Made by a program: the position numbers and the translations under genes
In this document: positions 20,871 to 32,964 of the stretch, piece after piece
Layout: the number at the start of each line of letters is the position of its first letter
Position numbering within the stretch: position 1 is the stretch's first letter
The notes under the pieces: model-generated
The model's database searches: none
What the model saw: only the letters and a program-made list of their open reading frames with translations
Told to the model about the DNA's origin: nothing
DNA from: Nephrocerus scutellatus
Taxonomy: Eukaryota; Arthropoda; Insecta; Diptera; Pipunculidae
Direction of reading: 5' to 3'
DNA length: 64,000 bases
Assembly: GCA_947095585.1 (NCBI GenBank)
Contig: OX352761.1
Coordinates: forward strand, 84,311,919-84,375,918

Positions 20871-21224
20871 TTGGTGAAGAAGGAAGAGAACCCCAGGATC
20901 ACGGTGAACATTGCCAAACTTGGAAAGGACAGCAACTGCTTGGTTGTTAGAGGTGTTTTAGAAGGAAAACCACGTACGCTTACCTTAGACTCAGGAGCTT
21001 CCAGATCAGTTGTAAATCCCAAAGTAGTGTCCAAAGGTCAAGTGGAAAAAGTATTTCGCTATAATTTGAGGATAGCGACGGGTGAAGTTGCAGCAATTAA
21101 AGGAGACTGCTCCTGTAGTGTCATGTTTGGAGGAATACGGTTTTCTCATCAGTTTATTGTTGCCAGCATTACAGATGAATGCATTTTGGGCTTGGATTTC
21201 ATGACAACACGAGATGTCCATTGA
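20871..21224 (+). pseudogene. Gypsy2 protease, unit 1
   Basis: Retroviral-type aspartic protease that would cleave the gag-pol polyprotein. It shows TLDSGASRSVVNP (active site D-S-G-A) and ITDECILGLDFMTTRDVH (flap-side conserved GLDF). It is open over 117 codons. Nine residues later the reading frame meets the tandem junction at 21268 instead of RT. Confidence 0.85.
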
Positions 21225-21295
21225 TCTAAAGAACCACGTGTTAAAATGGCGAAATGTGTAAATGTGGTCGGGAATTTGATGAAACATCGTACGCC

Positions 21296-24200
21296 GAATC
21301 AACGTGGTCGATAACGCAGATTTAAGAATTATTTACATAAACATTCGAAGTATGAGAAATAAACTGGACAATATAGAAACTTTTCTTGATGCTATAAAGT
21401 TTAATATCAATATTTTAATCTTAACAGAAATTTGGATAGAGAAAGGCGACAATAAATTTTATAATTTAAATCAATTCAATGGTTTCTACTCGAATAGAAT
21501 AGGTGGTTATGGTGGAGTAGCAATTTTTGTAAGACCAAACATAAGAGTCGCTAAAATATTTGTGGAAGATAATGACTTTTGTCAAGCATTAGGCATAAAA
21601 ATCGTCGACAGTAACATTAACGTTATCGGTCTGTACCGTTCACAAAAAAACAGCATTCCTAATTGTTTTGTTATGTTAGAAAAATATTTAAAGTAATACA
21701 AACATAATCTTTGGGGATTTTAATATTAATTTATTAGACCATCAAGATCAAGATGTAACAAATCACACACAATTGGTGAACTCATATGGTCATCTGTTTA
21801 TAAACAAACGAACGACTGAATATTCCACTCGATATAGTAATGGAATTGGTACAATAATTGACCATATCATAACTGATTTGTTAGGGTACAAATATAATAT
21901 GAATATTTCGGACACTTCATTATCTGACCACAAACAAATACTTTTACAAGTGAGCAAACTAGCAATCCCACGACAATCGCAAGAAATTATATTCAAAGTT
22001 TTAGACTATGATAACTTGTTCAGAGATGATTCCTGGGTTCGAATTTGTAGTTCAGAAAATCTAGATGATTTCTGTAGTGGTTTGAAACGCTTAGTATTGA
22101 ATAGCACACGTATTATAACAAAAAAAAGTTAAACCGAGTGGCGCTTCTTGGATCACCTCTGAAATAAAGGGCTTGATTAAAGAACAAGAAAAATTCTTCA
22201 AGTTAAAAAATAAATTTATTAGCGATCAATTCTTGGCTAGTAAACATAAAGCACTTAGTGCCCTGGTAGCTTTAAAAATTAAAAAGGCAAAACGTGAAAA
22301 AGCCTTTAGTTGTATTAGCAAAAATATTAATAAACCCAAGGAACTTTGGAAACATTTAAATGAACTTATTTACAATAGAACAAGACATACTAAAAAAACT
22401 ATAACTTGTTTTAAAGTTGGGAATATATTAGTAAATGAAGAAAAAGCAATTGCAGATCACTTCAACGATTATTTTGCAAGTGTAACGAGTATTATTGCGA
22501 GAAATTTCAATCACCCTGGTGAAAACGATTTTAATTATGTATCATATATAATCTCTTATCCCTTCGAACTGTGGCCAACAAACGATTATGAAGTGGAACA
22601 GGCAATATTAAGTTTAAATTTAAATGCAGCCATTGGTAATGATAATATCTCTACAAAAGTATTGCAGTACACTGTTAACTATATCAGTCCACTCCTTGCA
22701 AAATTCATAAATGAAGCCTTTAATAGTGGAATCTTTCCTGATTGTAATAAGACTGCAAACATTATTCCTATTTATAAAAGCGGAGATGAAACAGATGTCT
22801 CAAACTATAAACCGATATCAATATTAACTGCTATAACTAAAGTTTATGAAAAGGCTATACTTACTCGAGTAAGCCAATTTTTAACCTCTAACAGTATCAT
22901 TACCATCAATTTGGTTTCACCTTGGGCTCTAACACTACGGCGGCGTGCTTAAATTTTACGGATTATATGAGCACAAATATAGATAAAAAATTGTTTTGTG
23001 GCTGCCTGTTCTTAGATCTAAGTAAAGCTTTTGATACTGTTAACCCATACATTCTTTTGTTAAAATTATCCAAACTAGGCTTTACTCACAACCAAATAAA
23101 GTTGTTTGAGACTTATTTATCCAACAGGCGTCAATTTGTGAAATTTAACGATAGTGTTAGTTCAGAAAAAATTACGAATTTAGGAGTTCCACAAGGCTCT
23201 ATCTTAGGCCCCGTTCTCTTCAATGTATACATTAACGATATAACTTTCATTAAACTTGAAGGGAAAATTCAATTATATGCCGATGATTGTCTGATAATGT
23301 ACTCTGCAGAATCGCTAGAAGAATTGCTCATAAAAATTCAAAATGATTTACAAAAATTGAAACATTGGCTTAAAATAAACCATTTAACGCTGAATCATAC
23401 TTAATCTAAGTATATGATATTTACAAATCGAAAATTGGACGAGGATGTTCTTAACAACCACCCAATTACTTATAGTTCTTTCGTAATTGAAAGAGTTAAC
23501 AAGTATAACTATCTTGGGCTGGTGATTAATAGCGAGCTGGACTGGACTAGTCAAATTAACAAAATTAAAACGAATATATTACCATATGTTTTCGCTATTA
23601 ATCGATTAAAATATATTCTTACAAGAAAAGCACTTTTGCTAAGGTATTTCGCATTCATTCAGTCGAGATTAATCTACCTTAATCCGATTTGGAGTGGTGC
23701 TGCGAATTATAAAGTCAAAGAGCTAGAGATTTTGCAAAAACGAGTTCTCAAAAACATTATAAACGTTCCAGTAAGGTACCCAACTAAGAAACTTTTTGAT
23801 GAGTTTCAATCACTAAGATTTTTAATTGAGAGAGAGCTTCTAATTTTGATAAATAAAATACATAATAGCCAAATCAAACACAATTTTGATTTGATCAAAG
23901 CTCAAGATCAGCATGACTATAATACAAGAAGAAAATCAAATTTTGTTGTTAATTATTTCAGAACAAAGGCATCAAATAATAATATATTGTATCGAGGACT
24001 CTTGAAATATATTAACTCTGCCTTCGGAGCTTAAGAATATTACAAACTCAACAAAATTTAAAATGAAAATAACTGAATACCTTAAAACGTACGAAAATTG
24101 TGAATTGCTAAAATAAGGAAAATTGGATATTAAAAATTCACTTTGCGAAAGTGACAAGAAATTGAATCGTGTAACTTATTAAATAACATTGTCTTTTGTA

Positions 24201-24406
24201 TAAATACATATATTTTTAAAATTAAATTTATCATTGTTAAAATGAAGTTTAAGTATATAGCTAAGCCGTTAGCATATACTAATAAAAAGTTGCGTTATAA
24301 CCTTATAAGGTTCGAGCAACTGACTAAATTGTTAAACCTATTATATTTAATCCAGTAAAATTTGTGGTCTAAATAAAATAAAGAAAAAAAAGAAAAAAAT
24401 TTTGAC
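21296..24406 (+). mobile_element. LINE-Y2
   Basis: The second tandem copy of LINE-Y, without the large deletion of Y1. It carries its own small indels: near 21694 (endonuclease), an extra A at about 22131, a 4-bp loss near 22901, and a change near 24010. It shares with Y3 the TAA codon at the end of the RT block. Confidence 0.9.
21304..24117 (+). pseudogene. LINE-Y2 endonuclease-reverse transcriptase
   Basis: The frame is broken into 21304-21696, 21773-22132, 22173-22952, 22922-23404 and 23414-24034. It has the same motifs as Y3: IIFGDFNI-type core interrupted at 21694, SDHKQILL, SKAFDTVNPYI, GVPQGSILGPVLF and YADDCLIMYSAE. The stop after LTLNHT (23402-23404) is identical to that in Y3. Confidence 0.9.
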
Positions 24407-24614
24407 ATCAACGACAAACATCAAAAAATACCAGATCATGAATCACCAATTAATATGTCAACTTTTCCTTTGACCCCTTTACAAGAACAAGAACTACCTA
24501 CGAGTTCTCCAGGGACACATCATCGAAATGACGCCTGGCAGTGAAACACCGCTTCGTCGTTCGTCGCGTCAAAAAATGTTCCTGATTTTTTTTTTTGTGC
24601 TGGGCGTTAAGGGG

Positions 24615-24858
24615 CGTTATGTATTGGAGAACATGCGCATCAACATGCTAGAGAACATGCGCATCAACGTATTATGTATTGTGTATGTTCACATCGCATG
24701 TTATGTATTGGAGAACATGCGCATCAACGTATTATGTATTGTGTATGTTCACTGTTATTATAGATCGAATAAAGTCAGTCTTGTTGTAGACATCGTATGA
24801 TCGAGTCATCTTCTCTTTTACTTTGCATAACACAATTTCACTATTGCAGAACACAACA
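24615..24858 (+). repeat. Gypsy1 3' LTR, unit 2
   Basis: 244 bp, beginning CGTTATGTATTGG (TG to CG at the first base) and ending AACACAACA, preceded by TTAAGGGG. The internal 60-bp duplication is present. Confidence 0.85.
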
Positions 24859-24883
24859 ATATATTTATAAAAAAAATAAAACA

Positions 24884-25740
24884 AAGTGAAGAGTTAAAAA
24901 AAGATTTGAATTCTCAAATTGATCGGCAAAGTGAACAATAGCAGTAACAGAGTCAAGAGAATAAACAGATGAATCTAGAATTGAGTTCCAAGTTAAAAGA
25001 GAAGTTGGACCAGCAGAAGGAAGATTTCAATTTTCAAATTAGTGACAAATTGGAGCAGCAAAGCGAAAAGCGGAAGAAAGAATTGGACCAACAAAATCAG
25101 CAGTTAAATTCCAAATTGACCGATAAGTTTGAACAGCAAATTCAACAATCGCAGAAACAAAGCCGAGAACGAATTAAATTCCAAATTCGATAAACAAAAT
25201 CAGAAGCTGGAAAACTTAAGAGGTGAAATGAGTGATATTCAAGAAACGCTCAAGGGAGAAATTAATGGGGTTCAATCAACGCTAAAAGGTGAAATGAGTG
25301 GAATTCAAATATCGCTTAAAAGTGAGATAAATAGAATTCATGAAGAAGTGAGTGGTCTGGAAGGAAATATTAAAGAGTGCGGGGAGAACAAAGTCAAGAA
25401 TTGGAACGGATTGGCTTTGAGGACAACAGCTAGAGGAAAATCAATGAATGAAGTATTGGCATCGGCTTTAGAATACGAACAGCTAGAGCCAGTTTGTCTA
25501 CTGAGTTGGTTAGATTGCGCTAGCTGGAAACAGAGGACATTACACAAATAAAAGCTCTTATTAAAGAGGAAATATGAAAAGCGAACTAGAAGCCTTCAGA
25601 ACGACGGGCACCCAACATCTTGTTCCCGTCCAAAATGTTATAGATGCCAGAAAGCTGGACATTTCATCCGCAACTGTAAGGAACCAAGACCAGTACAAGC
25701 CTGTGAATCGTGTTAAGAGGCCCGAAAATTTACGGCAGAT
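24884..25740 (+). pseudogene. Gypsy2 gag, unit 2
   Basis: Near-identical to unit 1: a coiled-coil block (24969-25193), the LRGEMSDIQ block (to 25551), and a zinc knuckle at 25636-25677 where the second position is Tyr-like (TGTTATAGATGC). Same frameshifts as unit 1, so they predate the duplication. Confidence 0.75.
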
Positions 25741-25824
25741 AGGTGCATCACAGATGAATGAGGTGCAGCAGCCAGCTTACCTCCTAGGTGCAAAACAGGA
25801 AAACTAAGTTACACCAGCTTTACG

Positions 25825-26178
25825 TTGGTGAAGAAGGAAGAGAACCCCAGGATCACGGTGAACATTGCCAAACTTGGAAAGGACAGCAACTGCTTGGTTG
25901 TTAGAGGTGTTTTAGAAGGAAAACCACGTACGCTTACCTTAGACTCAGGAGCTTCCAGATCAGTTGTAAATCCCAAAGTAGTGTCCAAAGGTCAAGTGGA
26001 AAAAGTATTTCGCTATAATTTGAGGATAGCGACGGGTGAAGTTGCAGCAATTAAAGGAGAGTGCTCCTGTAGTGTCATGTTTGGAGGAATACGGTTTTCT
26101 CATCAGTTTATTGTTGCCAGCATTACAGATGAATGCATTTTGGGTTTGGATTTCATGACAACACGAGATGTCCATTGA
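25825..26178 (+). pseudogene. Gypsy2 protease, unit 2
   Basis: Open for 117 codons with LDSGASRSVVNP and GLDFMTTRDVH. It is followed by the same chimeric junction into Gypsy1 pol (26211-26222) as in unit 1. Confidence 0.85.
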
Positions 26179-26249
26179 TCTAAAGAACCACGTGTTAAAA
26201 TGGCGTAATGTGGAAATGTGGTCGGGAATTTGATGAAACATCGTACGCC

Positions 26250-29200
26250 GAATCAACGTGGTCGATAACGCAGATTTAAGAATTATTTACATAAACATTC
26301 GAAGTATGAGAAATAAACTGGACAATATAGAAACTTTTCTTGATGCTATAAAGTTTAATATCGATATTTTAATCTTAACAGAAATTTGGATAGAGAAAGG
26401 CGACAATAAATTTGATAATTTAAATCAATTCAATGGTTTCTACTCGAATAGAATAGGTGGTTATGGTGGAGTAGCAATTTTTGTAAGACCAAACATAAGA
26501 GTCGCTAAAATATTTGTGGAAGATAATGACTTTTGTCAAGCATTAGGCATAAAAATCGTCGACAGTAACATTAACGTTATCGGTCTGTACCGTTCACAAA
26601 AAAACAGCATTCCTAATTGTTTTGTTATGTTAGAAAAATATTTAAAGGAATACAAACGTAACATAATCTTTGGAGATTTTAATATTAATTTATTAGACCA
26701 TCAAGATCAAGATGTAACAAATCACACACAATTGGTGAACTCATATGGTCATCTGTTTATAAACAAACGAACGACTGAATATTCCACTCGATATAGTAAT
26801 GGAATTGGTACAATAATTGACCATATCATAACTGATTTGTTAGGGTACAAATATAATATGAATATTTCGGACACTTCATTATCTGACCACAAACAAATAC
26901 TTTTACAAGTGAGCAAACTAGCAATCCCACGACAATCGCAAGAAATTATATTCAAAGTTTTAGACTATGATAACTTGTTCAGAGATGATTCCTGGGTTCG
27001 AATTTGTAGTTCAGAAAATCTAGATGATTTCTGTAGTGGTTTGAAACGCTTAGTATTGAATAGCACACGTATTATAACAAAAAAAGTTAAACCGAGTGGC
27101 GCTTCTTGGATCACCTCTGAAATAAAGGGCTTGATTAAAGAACGAGAAAAATTCTTCAAGTTAAAAAATAAATTTATTAGCGATCAATTCTTGGCTAGTA
27201 AACATAAAGCACTTAGTGCCCTGGTAGCTTTAAAAATTAAAAAGGCAAAACGTGAAAAAGCCTTTAGTTGTATTAGCAAAAATATAAATAAACCCAAGGA
27301 ACTTTGGAAACATTTAAATGAACTTATTTACAATAGAACAAGACATACTAAAAAAACTATAACTTGTTTTAAAGTTGGGAATATATTAGTAAATGAAGAA
27401 AAAGCAATTGCAGATCACTTCAACGATTATTTTGCAAGTGTAACGAGTATTATTGCGAGAAATTTCAATCACCCTGGTGAAAACGATTTTAATTATGTAT
27501 CATATATAATCTCTTATCCCTTCGAACTGTGGCCAACAAACGATTATGAAGTGGAACAGGCAATATTAAGTTTAAATTTAAATGCAGCCATTGGTAATGA
27601 TAATATCTCTACAAAAGTATTGCAGTACACTGTTAACTATATCAGTCCACTCCTTGCAAAATTCATAAATGAAGCCTTTAATAGTGGAATCTTTCCTGAT
27701 TGTAATAAGACTGCAAACATTATTCCTATTTATAAAAGCGGAGATGAAACAGATGTGTCAAACTATAGACCGATATCAATATTGACTGCTATAACTAAAG
27801 TTTATGAAAAGGTTATACTTACTCGAGTAAGCCAATTTTTAACCTCTAACAGTATCATTAGTAACCATCAATTTGGTTTAACCTTGGGCTCTAACACTAC
27901 GGCGGCGTGCTTAAATTTTACGGATTATATGAGCACAAATATAGATAAAAAATTGTTTTGTGGCTGCCTGTTCTTAGATCTAAGTAAAGCTTTTGATACT
28001 GTTAACCCATACATTCTTTTGTTAAAATTATCCAAACTAGGCTTTACTCACAACCAAATAAAGTTGTTCGAGACTTATTTATCCAACAGGCGTCAATTTG
28101 TGAAAGTTAACGATAGTGTTAGTTCAGAAAAAATTACGAATTTAGGAGTTCCACAAGGCTCTATCTTAGGCCCCGTTCTCTTCAATGTATACATTAACGA
28201 TATAACTTTCATTAAACTTGAAGGGAAAATTCAATTATATGCCGATGATTGTCTGATAATGTACTCTGCAGAATCGCTAGAAGAATTGCTCATAAAAATT
28301 CAAAATTATTTACAAAAATTGAAACATTGGCTTAATATAAACCATTTAACGCTGAATCATACTTAATCTAAGTATATGATATTTACAAATCGAAAATTGG
28401 ACGAGGATGTTCTTAACAACCACCCAATTACTTATAGTTCTTTCGTAATTGAAAGAGTTAACAAGTATAACTATCTTGGGCTGGTGATTAATAGCGAGCT
28501 GGACTGGACTAGTCAAATTAACAAAATTAAAACGAATATATTACCATATGTTTTCGCTATTAATCGATTAAAATATATTCTTACAAGAAAAGCACTTTTG
28601 CTAAGGTATTTCGCATTCATTCAGTCGAGATTAATCTACCTTAATCCGATTTGGAGTGGTGCTGCGAATTATAAAGTCAAAGAGCTAGAGATTTTGCAAA
28701 AACGAGTTCTCAAAAACATTATAAACGTTCTAGTAAGGTACCCAACTAAGAAACTTTTTGATGAGTTTCAATCACTAAGATTTTTAATTGAGAGAGAGCT
28801 TCTAATTTTGATAAATAAAATACATAATAGCCAAATCAAACACAATTTTGATTTGATCAAAGCTCAAGATCAGCATGACTATAATACAAGAAGGAAATCA
28901 AATTTTGTTGTTAATTATTTCAGAACAAAGGCATCAAATAATAATATATTGTATCGAGGACTCTTGAAATATAATACTCTGCCTTCGGAGCTTAAGAATA
29001 TTACAAACTCAACAAAATTTAAAATGAAAATAACTGAATACCTTAAAACGTACGAAAATTGTGAATTGCTAAAATAAGGAAAATTGGATATTAAAAATTC
29101 ACTTTGCGAAAGTGACAAGAAATTGAATCGTGTAACTTATTAAATAACATTGTCTTTTGTATAAATACATATATTTTTAAAATTAAATTTATCATTGTTA

Positions 29201-29380
29201 AAATGAAGTTTAAGTATATAGCTAAGCCGTTAGCATATACTACTAAAAAGTTGCGTTATAACCTTATAAGGTTCGAGAAACTGACTAAATTGTTAAACCT
29301 ATTATATTTAATCTAGTAAAATTTGTGGTCTAAATAAAATAAAGAAAAAAAAGAAAAAAAAAAAAAAAAACTATTGACAT
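26250..29380 (+). mobile_element. LINE-Y3, best preserved copy
   Basis: Third tandem copy, about 3.1 kb, with an almost complete endonuclease-reverse transcriptase frame and an A-rich 3' end (29335-29371). The missing ORF1 and the abrupt 5' edge show that it was 5'-truncated at insertion. Confidence 0.9.
26258..29077 (+). CDS. LINE-Y3 endonuclease-reverse transcriptase (one stop)
   Basis: One frame of 940 codons, interrupted once by TAA at 28364-28366 (after LTLNHT) and resuming two codons later in the same frame. Residues 1-230 are the endonuclease: IYINIRSMRNKL, ILTEIW, IIFGDFNINLL, IIDHIITD and SDHKQILL. Residues 440-720 are the reverse transcriptase: SNYRPISILTAITKVYEK, FLDLSKAFDTV (motif A), GVPQGSILGPVLF (motif B) and IQLYADDCLIMY (motif C). 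The rest is the C-terminal domain with HDYNTRRKSNFVVNYFRTKA. The GTG at 26258 is not a true start; the real start was lost by 5' truncation. Clade is Jockey/CR1-like, judged only by motif style. Confidence 0.9.
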
Positions 29381-29583
29381 CAAAGACAAACATCTAAAAA
29401 TACCAGATCATGAATCACCAAATTAATATGTCAACTTTTCCTTTGACCCCTTTACAAGAACAAAAACTACCTACGAGTTCTCCAGGGACACATCATCGAA
29501 ATGACGCCTAGCAGTGAAACACCGCTTCGTCGTTCGTCGCGTCAAAAAATGTTCCTGATTTTTTTGTGCTGGGCGTTAAGGGG

Positions 29584-29827
29584 CGTTATGTATTGGAGAA
29601 CATGCGCATCAACATGCTAGAGAACATGCGCATCAACGTATTATGTATTGTGTATGTTCACATCGCATGTTATGTATTGGAGAACATGCGCATCAACGTA
29701 TTATGTATTGTGTATGTTCACTATTATTATAGATCGAATAAAGTCAGTCTTGTTGTAGACATCGTATGATCGAGTCATCTTCTCTTTTACTTTGCATAAC
29801 ACAATTTCACTATTGCAGAACACAACA
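29584..29827 (+). repeat. Gypsy1 3' LTR, unit 3
   Basis: 244 bp, same structure as unit 2, CGTTATG...AACACAACA. The right flank reads ATATATATA, giving ATATA next to the LTR. Confidence 0.85.
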
Positions 29828-29849
29828 ATATATATATAAAAAAAATAAA

Positions 29850-30720
29850 ACAAAGTGAAGAGTTAAAAAAAGATTTGAATTCTCAAATTGATCGGCAAAG
29901 TGAACAATAGCAGTAACAGAGTCAAGAGAATAAACAGATGAATCTAGAATTGAGTTCCAAGTTAAAAGAGAAGTTGGACCAGCAGAAGGAAGATTTCAAT
30001 TTTCAAATTAGTGACAAATTGGAGCAGCAAAGCGAAAAGCGGAAGAAAGAATTGGACCAACAAAATCAGCAGTTAAATTCCAAATTGACCGATAAGTTTG
30101 AACAGCAAATTCAACAATCGCAGAAACCAAGCCGAGAACGAATTAAATTCCAAATTCGATAAACAAAATCAGAAGCTGGAAAACTTAAGAGGTGAAATGA
30201 GTGATATTCAAGAAACGCTCAAGGGAGAAATGAATGGGGTTCAAACAACGCTAAAAGGTGAAATGATTGGAATTCAAATATCGCTTAAAAGTGAGATAAA
30301 TAGAATTCATGAAGAAGTGAGTGGTCTGGAAGGAAATATTAAAGAGTGCGGGGAGAACAAAGTCAAGAATTGGAACGGATTGGCTTTGAGGACAACAGCT
30401 AGAGGAAAATCAATGAATGAAGTATTGGCATCGGCTTTAGAATACGAACAGCTAGAGCCAGTTTGTCTACTGAGTTGGTTAGATTGCGCTAGCTGGAAAC
30501 AGAGGACATTACACAAATAAAAGCTCTTATTAAAGAGGAAATATGAAAAGCGAACTGGAAGCCTTCAGAACGACGGACACCCAACATCTTGTTCCCGTCC
30601 AAAATGTTCTAGATGCCAGAAAACTGGACATTTTATCCGCAACTGTAAGGAACCAAGACCAGTACAAGCCTGTGAATCGTGTAGAGAGGCCCGAAAATTT
30701 ACGGCAGATAGGCGCATCAC
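29850..30720 (+). pseudogene. Gypsy2 gag, unit 3
   Basis: As in the other units: coiled coil (29938-30162), LRGEMSDIQETLKGEMNG block (to 30520), zinc knuckle at 30605-30646. A few substitutions distinguish it from units 1 and 2. Confidence 0.75.
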
Positions 30721-30789
30721 AGATGAATGAGGTGCAGCAGCCAGCTTACCTCCTAGGTGCAAAACAGGAAAACTAAGTTACACCTGCTT

Positions 30790-31146
30790 TACGTTGGTGA
30801 AGAAGGAAGAGAACCCCAGGATCACGGTGAACATTGCCAAACTTGGAAAGGACAGCAACTGCTTGGTTGTTAGAGGTGTTTTAGAAGGAAAACCACGTAC
30901 GCTTACCTTGGACACAGGAGCTCCAGATCAGTTGTAAATCCCAAAGTAGTGTCCAAAGGTCAAGTGGAAAAAGTGTTTCGCTATAATTTGAGGATAGTGA
31001 CGGGTGAAGTTGCAGCAATTAAAGGAGAGTGCTCCTGTAGTGTCATGTTTGGAGGAATACGGTTTTCTCATCAGTTTATTGTTGCCAGCATTACAGATAA
31101 ATGCATTTTGGGCTTGGATTTCATGACAACACGAGATGTCCATTGA
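30790..31146 (+). pseudogene. Gypsy2 protease, unit 3, frameshifted
   Basis: The active site reads LDTGA (not LDSGA) and one base is missing right after it (GGAGCTCCAGATC against GGAGCTTCCAGATC), so the frame is lost until 30949. The following ITDKCILGLDFMTTRDVH is intact. This is the only unit that continues into authentic Gypsy2 pol. Confidence 0.85.
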
Positions 31147-31189
31147 TCTAAAGAACCACGTGTTAAAATGGCGTAATGTGGAAATAAAC

Positions 31190-32276
31190 GACAACCAGAG
31201 TGGTGGTCTAAGAGTCATTATTGAAGAGAAAGCGGAGATCTTGGGGACAGAAGAGTAGGAATAGTGGAGCCAACCAATTTCAGCAAGAACGGATTGCTAT
31301 GCGGAAGAACTCTAGTGAAACTCCAGCCCAAGATACCAGTGAGAATAAAGAATGCTAGCCCATCACCGAACGTGATAAAAGAAAGGACAGTCATTGGCAA
31401 GACTCAGGGAGTAAGCTGCATTGCAAACTGCCAGCCTGTAAAAATAAAGGATCCGCCACTAGATCTGGAAAGGAAGCAGATAATTCGTTCACTGTGTAAA
31501 AATCTTCCAGCAGCACAGCAACAACCAGCAGAAAAGGCGCTAGAGCAATTTGCCGACGTGTTTACTGTCAGCGACAACGACATGGGTAAAACCAATATAG
31601 TGCAACATCGAATCGGTACAGGAAATGCTATTCCAATTCGATAGGCGCTAAGACGATTACCACTTGCTAAAAAACAATAGGCAGAAACACTGGTCAAGAA
31701 GATGGAACGTGATGGAATCATAGAGAAGTCCAAAAGCCAATGGAGCTCACCTGTGGTAATTGTTCAAAAGAAAGATAGTTCAACGAGATTTTGTGTGGAC
31801 TATCGGAAACTGAAGAATGTCACCAAGAGGGATAGTTATCCATTACCACGTATAGATGACACATGGTCACCTTATCTGAAGCCAGAATCTTCAGTATATT
31901 GAATCTGAAGAGCGGATACTGGCAGGTACCAATTCATGACGACGACAAGGAGAAGACAGCATTTATTTGCTTGTATCAATTTTCTTTAATGCCGTGTAAT
32001 GCAACTCTCCTGCTACATTCGAGCGGTTGATGGAACATTTTTTGCGAGGCCTTAGCTGGAAGACGTGTCTAGTCTATTTGGATGACATCATTGTTTTTGG
32101 ACGAACATTTAATGAGCACGTGAATAATCTTCGGCAAGTTCTGGAAACCATTAAAGCTGCAGGATTGAAGTTGAGTCCGCTGAAATGTAGCCTTTTGAAG
32201 TGAATTAATTGGGCCACATTGTATCCAGTCGAGGAGTATGCAAGGATCGCAAGAAGTTGGAAGCTGTTAACGAATG
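31190..32276 (+). pseudogene. Gypsy2 reverse transcriptase (412/mdg1-like)
   Basis: The linker (31264-31644) leads to RT: MERDGIIEKSKSQWSSPVVI and FCVDYRKLKNVTKRDSYPLP (31702-31870). After frame changes come [37 protein letters not shown] (Y-L-D-D near 32075) and GHIVSSRGVCKDRKKLEAVN (32230-32276). The bases for the catalytic Asp pair remain, but at least four breaks occur. LINE-Z begins at about 32277, in the middle of the segment that leads into ELRSFLGL-type sequence; this resumes at 42487. Confidence 0.85.
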
Positions 32277-32302
32277 TATTTCATTTTCATTTAATTTATA
32301 AC
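32277..32302 (-). mobile_element. LINE-Z 3' terminal fragment
   Basis: A 26-bp AT-rich piece between Gypsy2 pol and the BEL 3' LTR, ending in ATAAC. The same ATAAC starts the continuation of LINE-Z at 40940, so this piece is the far 3' end of LINE-Z cut off by the BEL insertion. Confidence 0.6.
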
Positions 32303-32964
32303 TGTAACTGTATGTAGATGTGTTGTTGGGTCTACTAGGATTGACCAAGGTTCTTATACCTTGACAATAGTTGATGATAATGGTACATAAACCAGTATCA
32401 CCAATTAGACTTGCAACGTTTGTTTATATTACCCAGTGAATGCAAAGAATGCGAACAATGAACGACGATTTAAAGTAAACTCTTACGAACCTTTTAATTG
32501 AATGATAATTTATTTTGTTTTATTCATAGCTTATATACTATGATTTTTTTATCATAAGCATGCATTCGTTGAGTGCAGTGCTAGCATAGCCCAGACAACT
32601 CGAACGGATGTTTCACATGAAAAAGTGCTAGACTAAGATTTGTAACAAAATATTATATGAATGCACACGTCAGAGGTGTGCACCGAACGTGGGAATAAAT
32701 GACAAAAGTGTGATAATAAAGTGTGCTACTGAATAAGTCAGCACATTGCACTGATCGTGTGAATAATTATAAAGACAATTTGGTAACTAAATATACTGTT
32801 ACATGTGCATGTGTCTATTTTGAATTTTATACATTTATTTGATAAGGAAATATGTGCAATATGTGCATTTGAGTTTTCTTAATCTAAGTAAGAAAATATG
32901 TGCAATGTGTGCATTTAAGTTTTATTAATCTAAGTAATGCAATTTACTATTCTAAGTTTCAACA
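32303..32964 (-). repeat. BEL 3' LTR
   Basis: On the plus strand it runs from TGTAACTGTATGTAG to AGTTTCAACA. It aligns throughout with the 5' LTR at 40232 but lacks a block of about 50 bp. The start differs (TGTAACTG against TGTTAG). Confidence 0.88.

Larger units (their letters stand above)
16664..31185 (+). repeat. Three-unit tandem array of a chimeric retroelement block
   Basis: Units start at the same word, TCGGGAATTTGATGAAACAT, at 16664, 21268 and 26222, giving unit lengths of 4604, 4954 and about 4964 bp. Each unit holds 30 bp of Gypsy1 pol, LINE-Y, the rest of Gypsy1 pol, the Gypsy1 3' LTR, and Gypsy2 gag plus protease. The left edge of unit 1 continues into unique Gypsy1 pol and the right edge of unit 3 into unique Gypsy2 RT, as expected for tandem duplication. 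Units 1/2 and 2/3 share the same chimeric junction. Unit 1 is shorter because of two deletions in LINE-Y (48 bp and about 325 bp). Confidence 0.92.
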
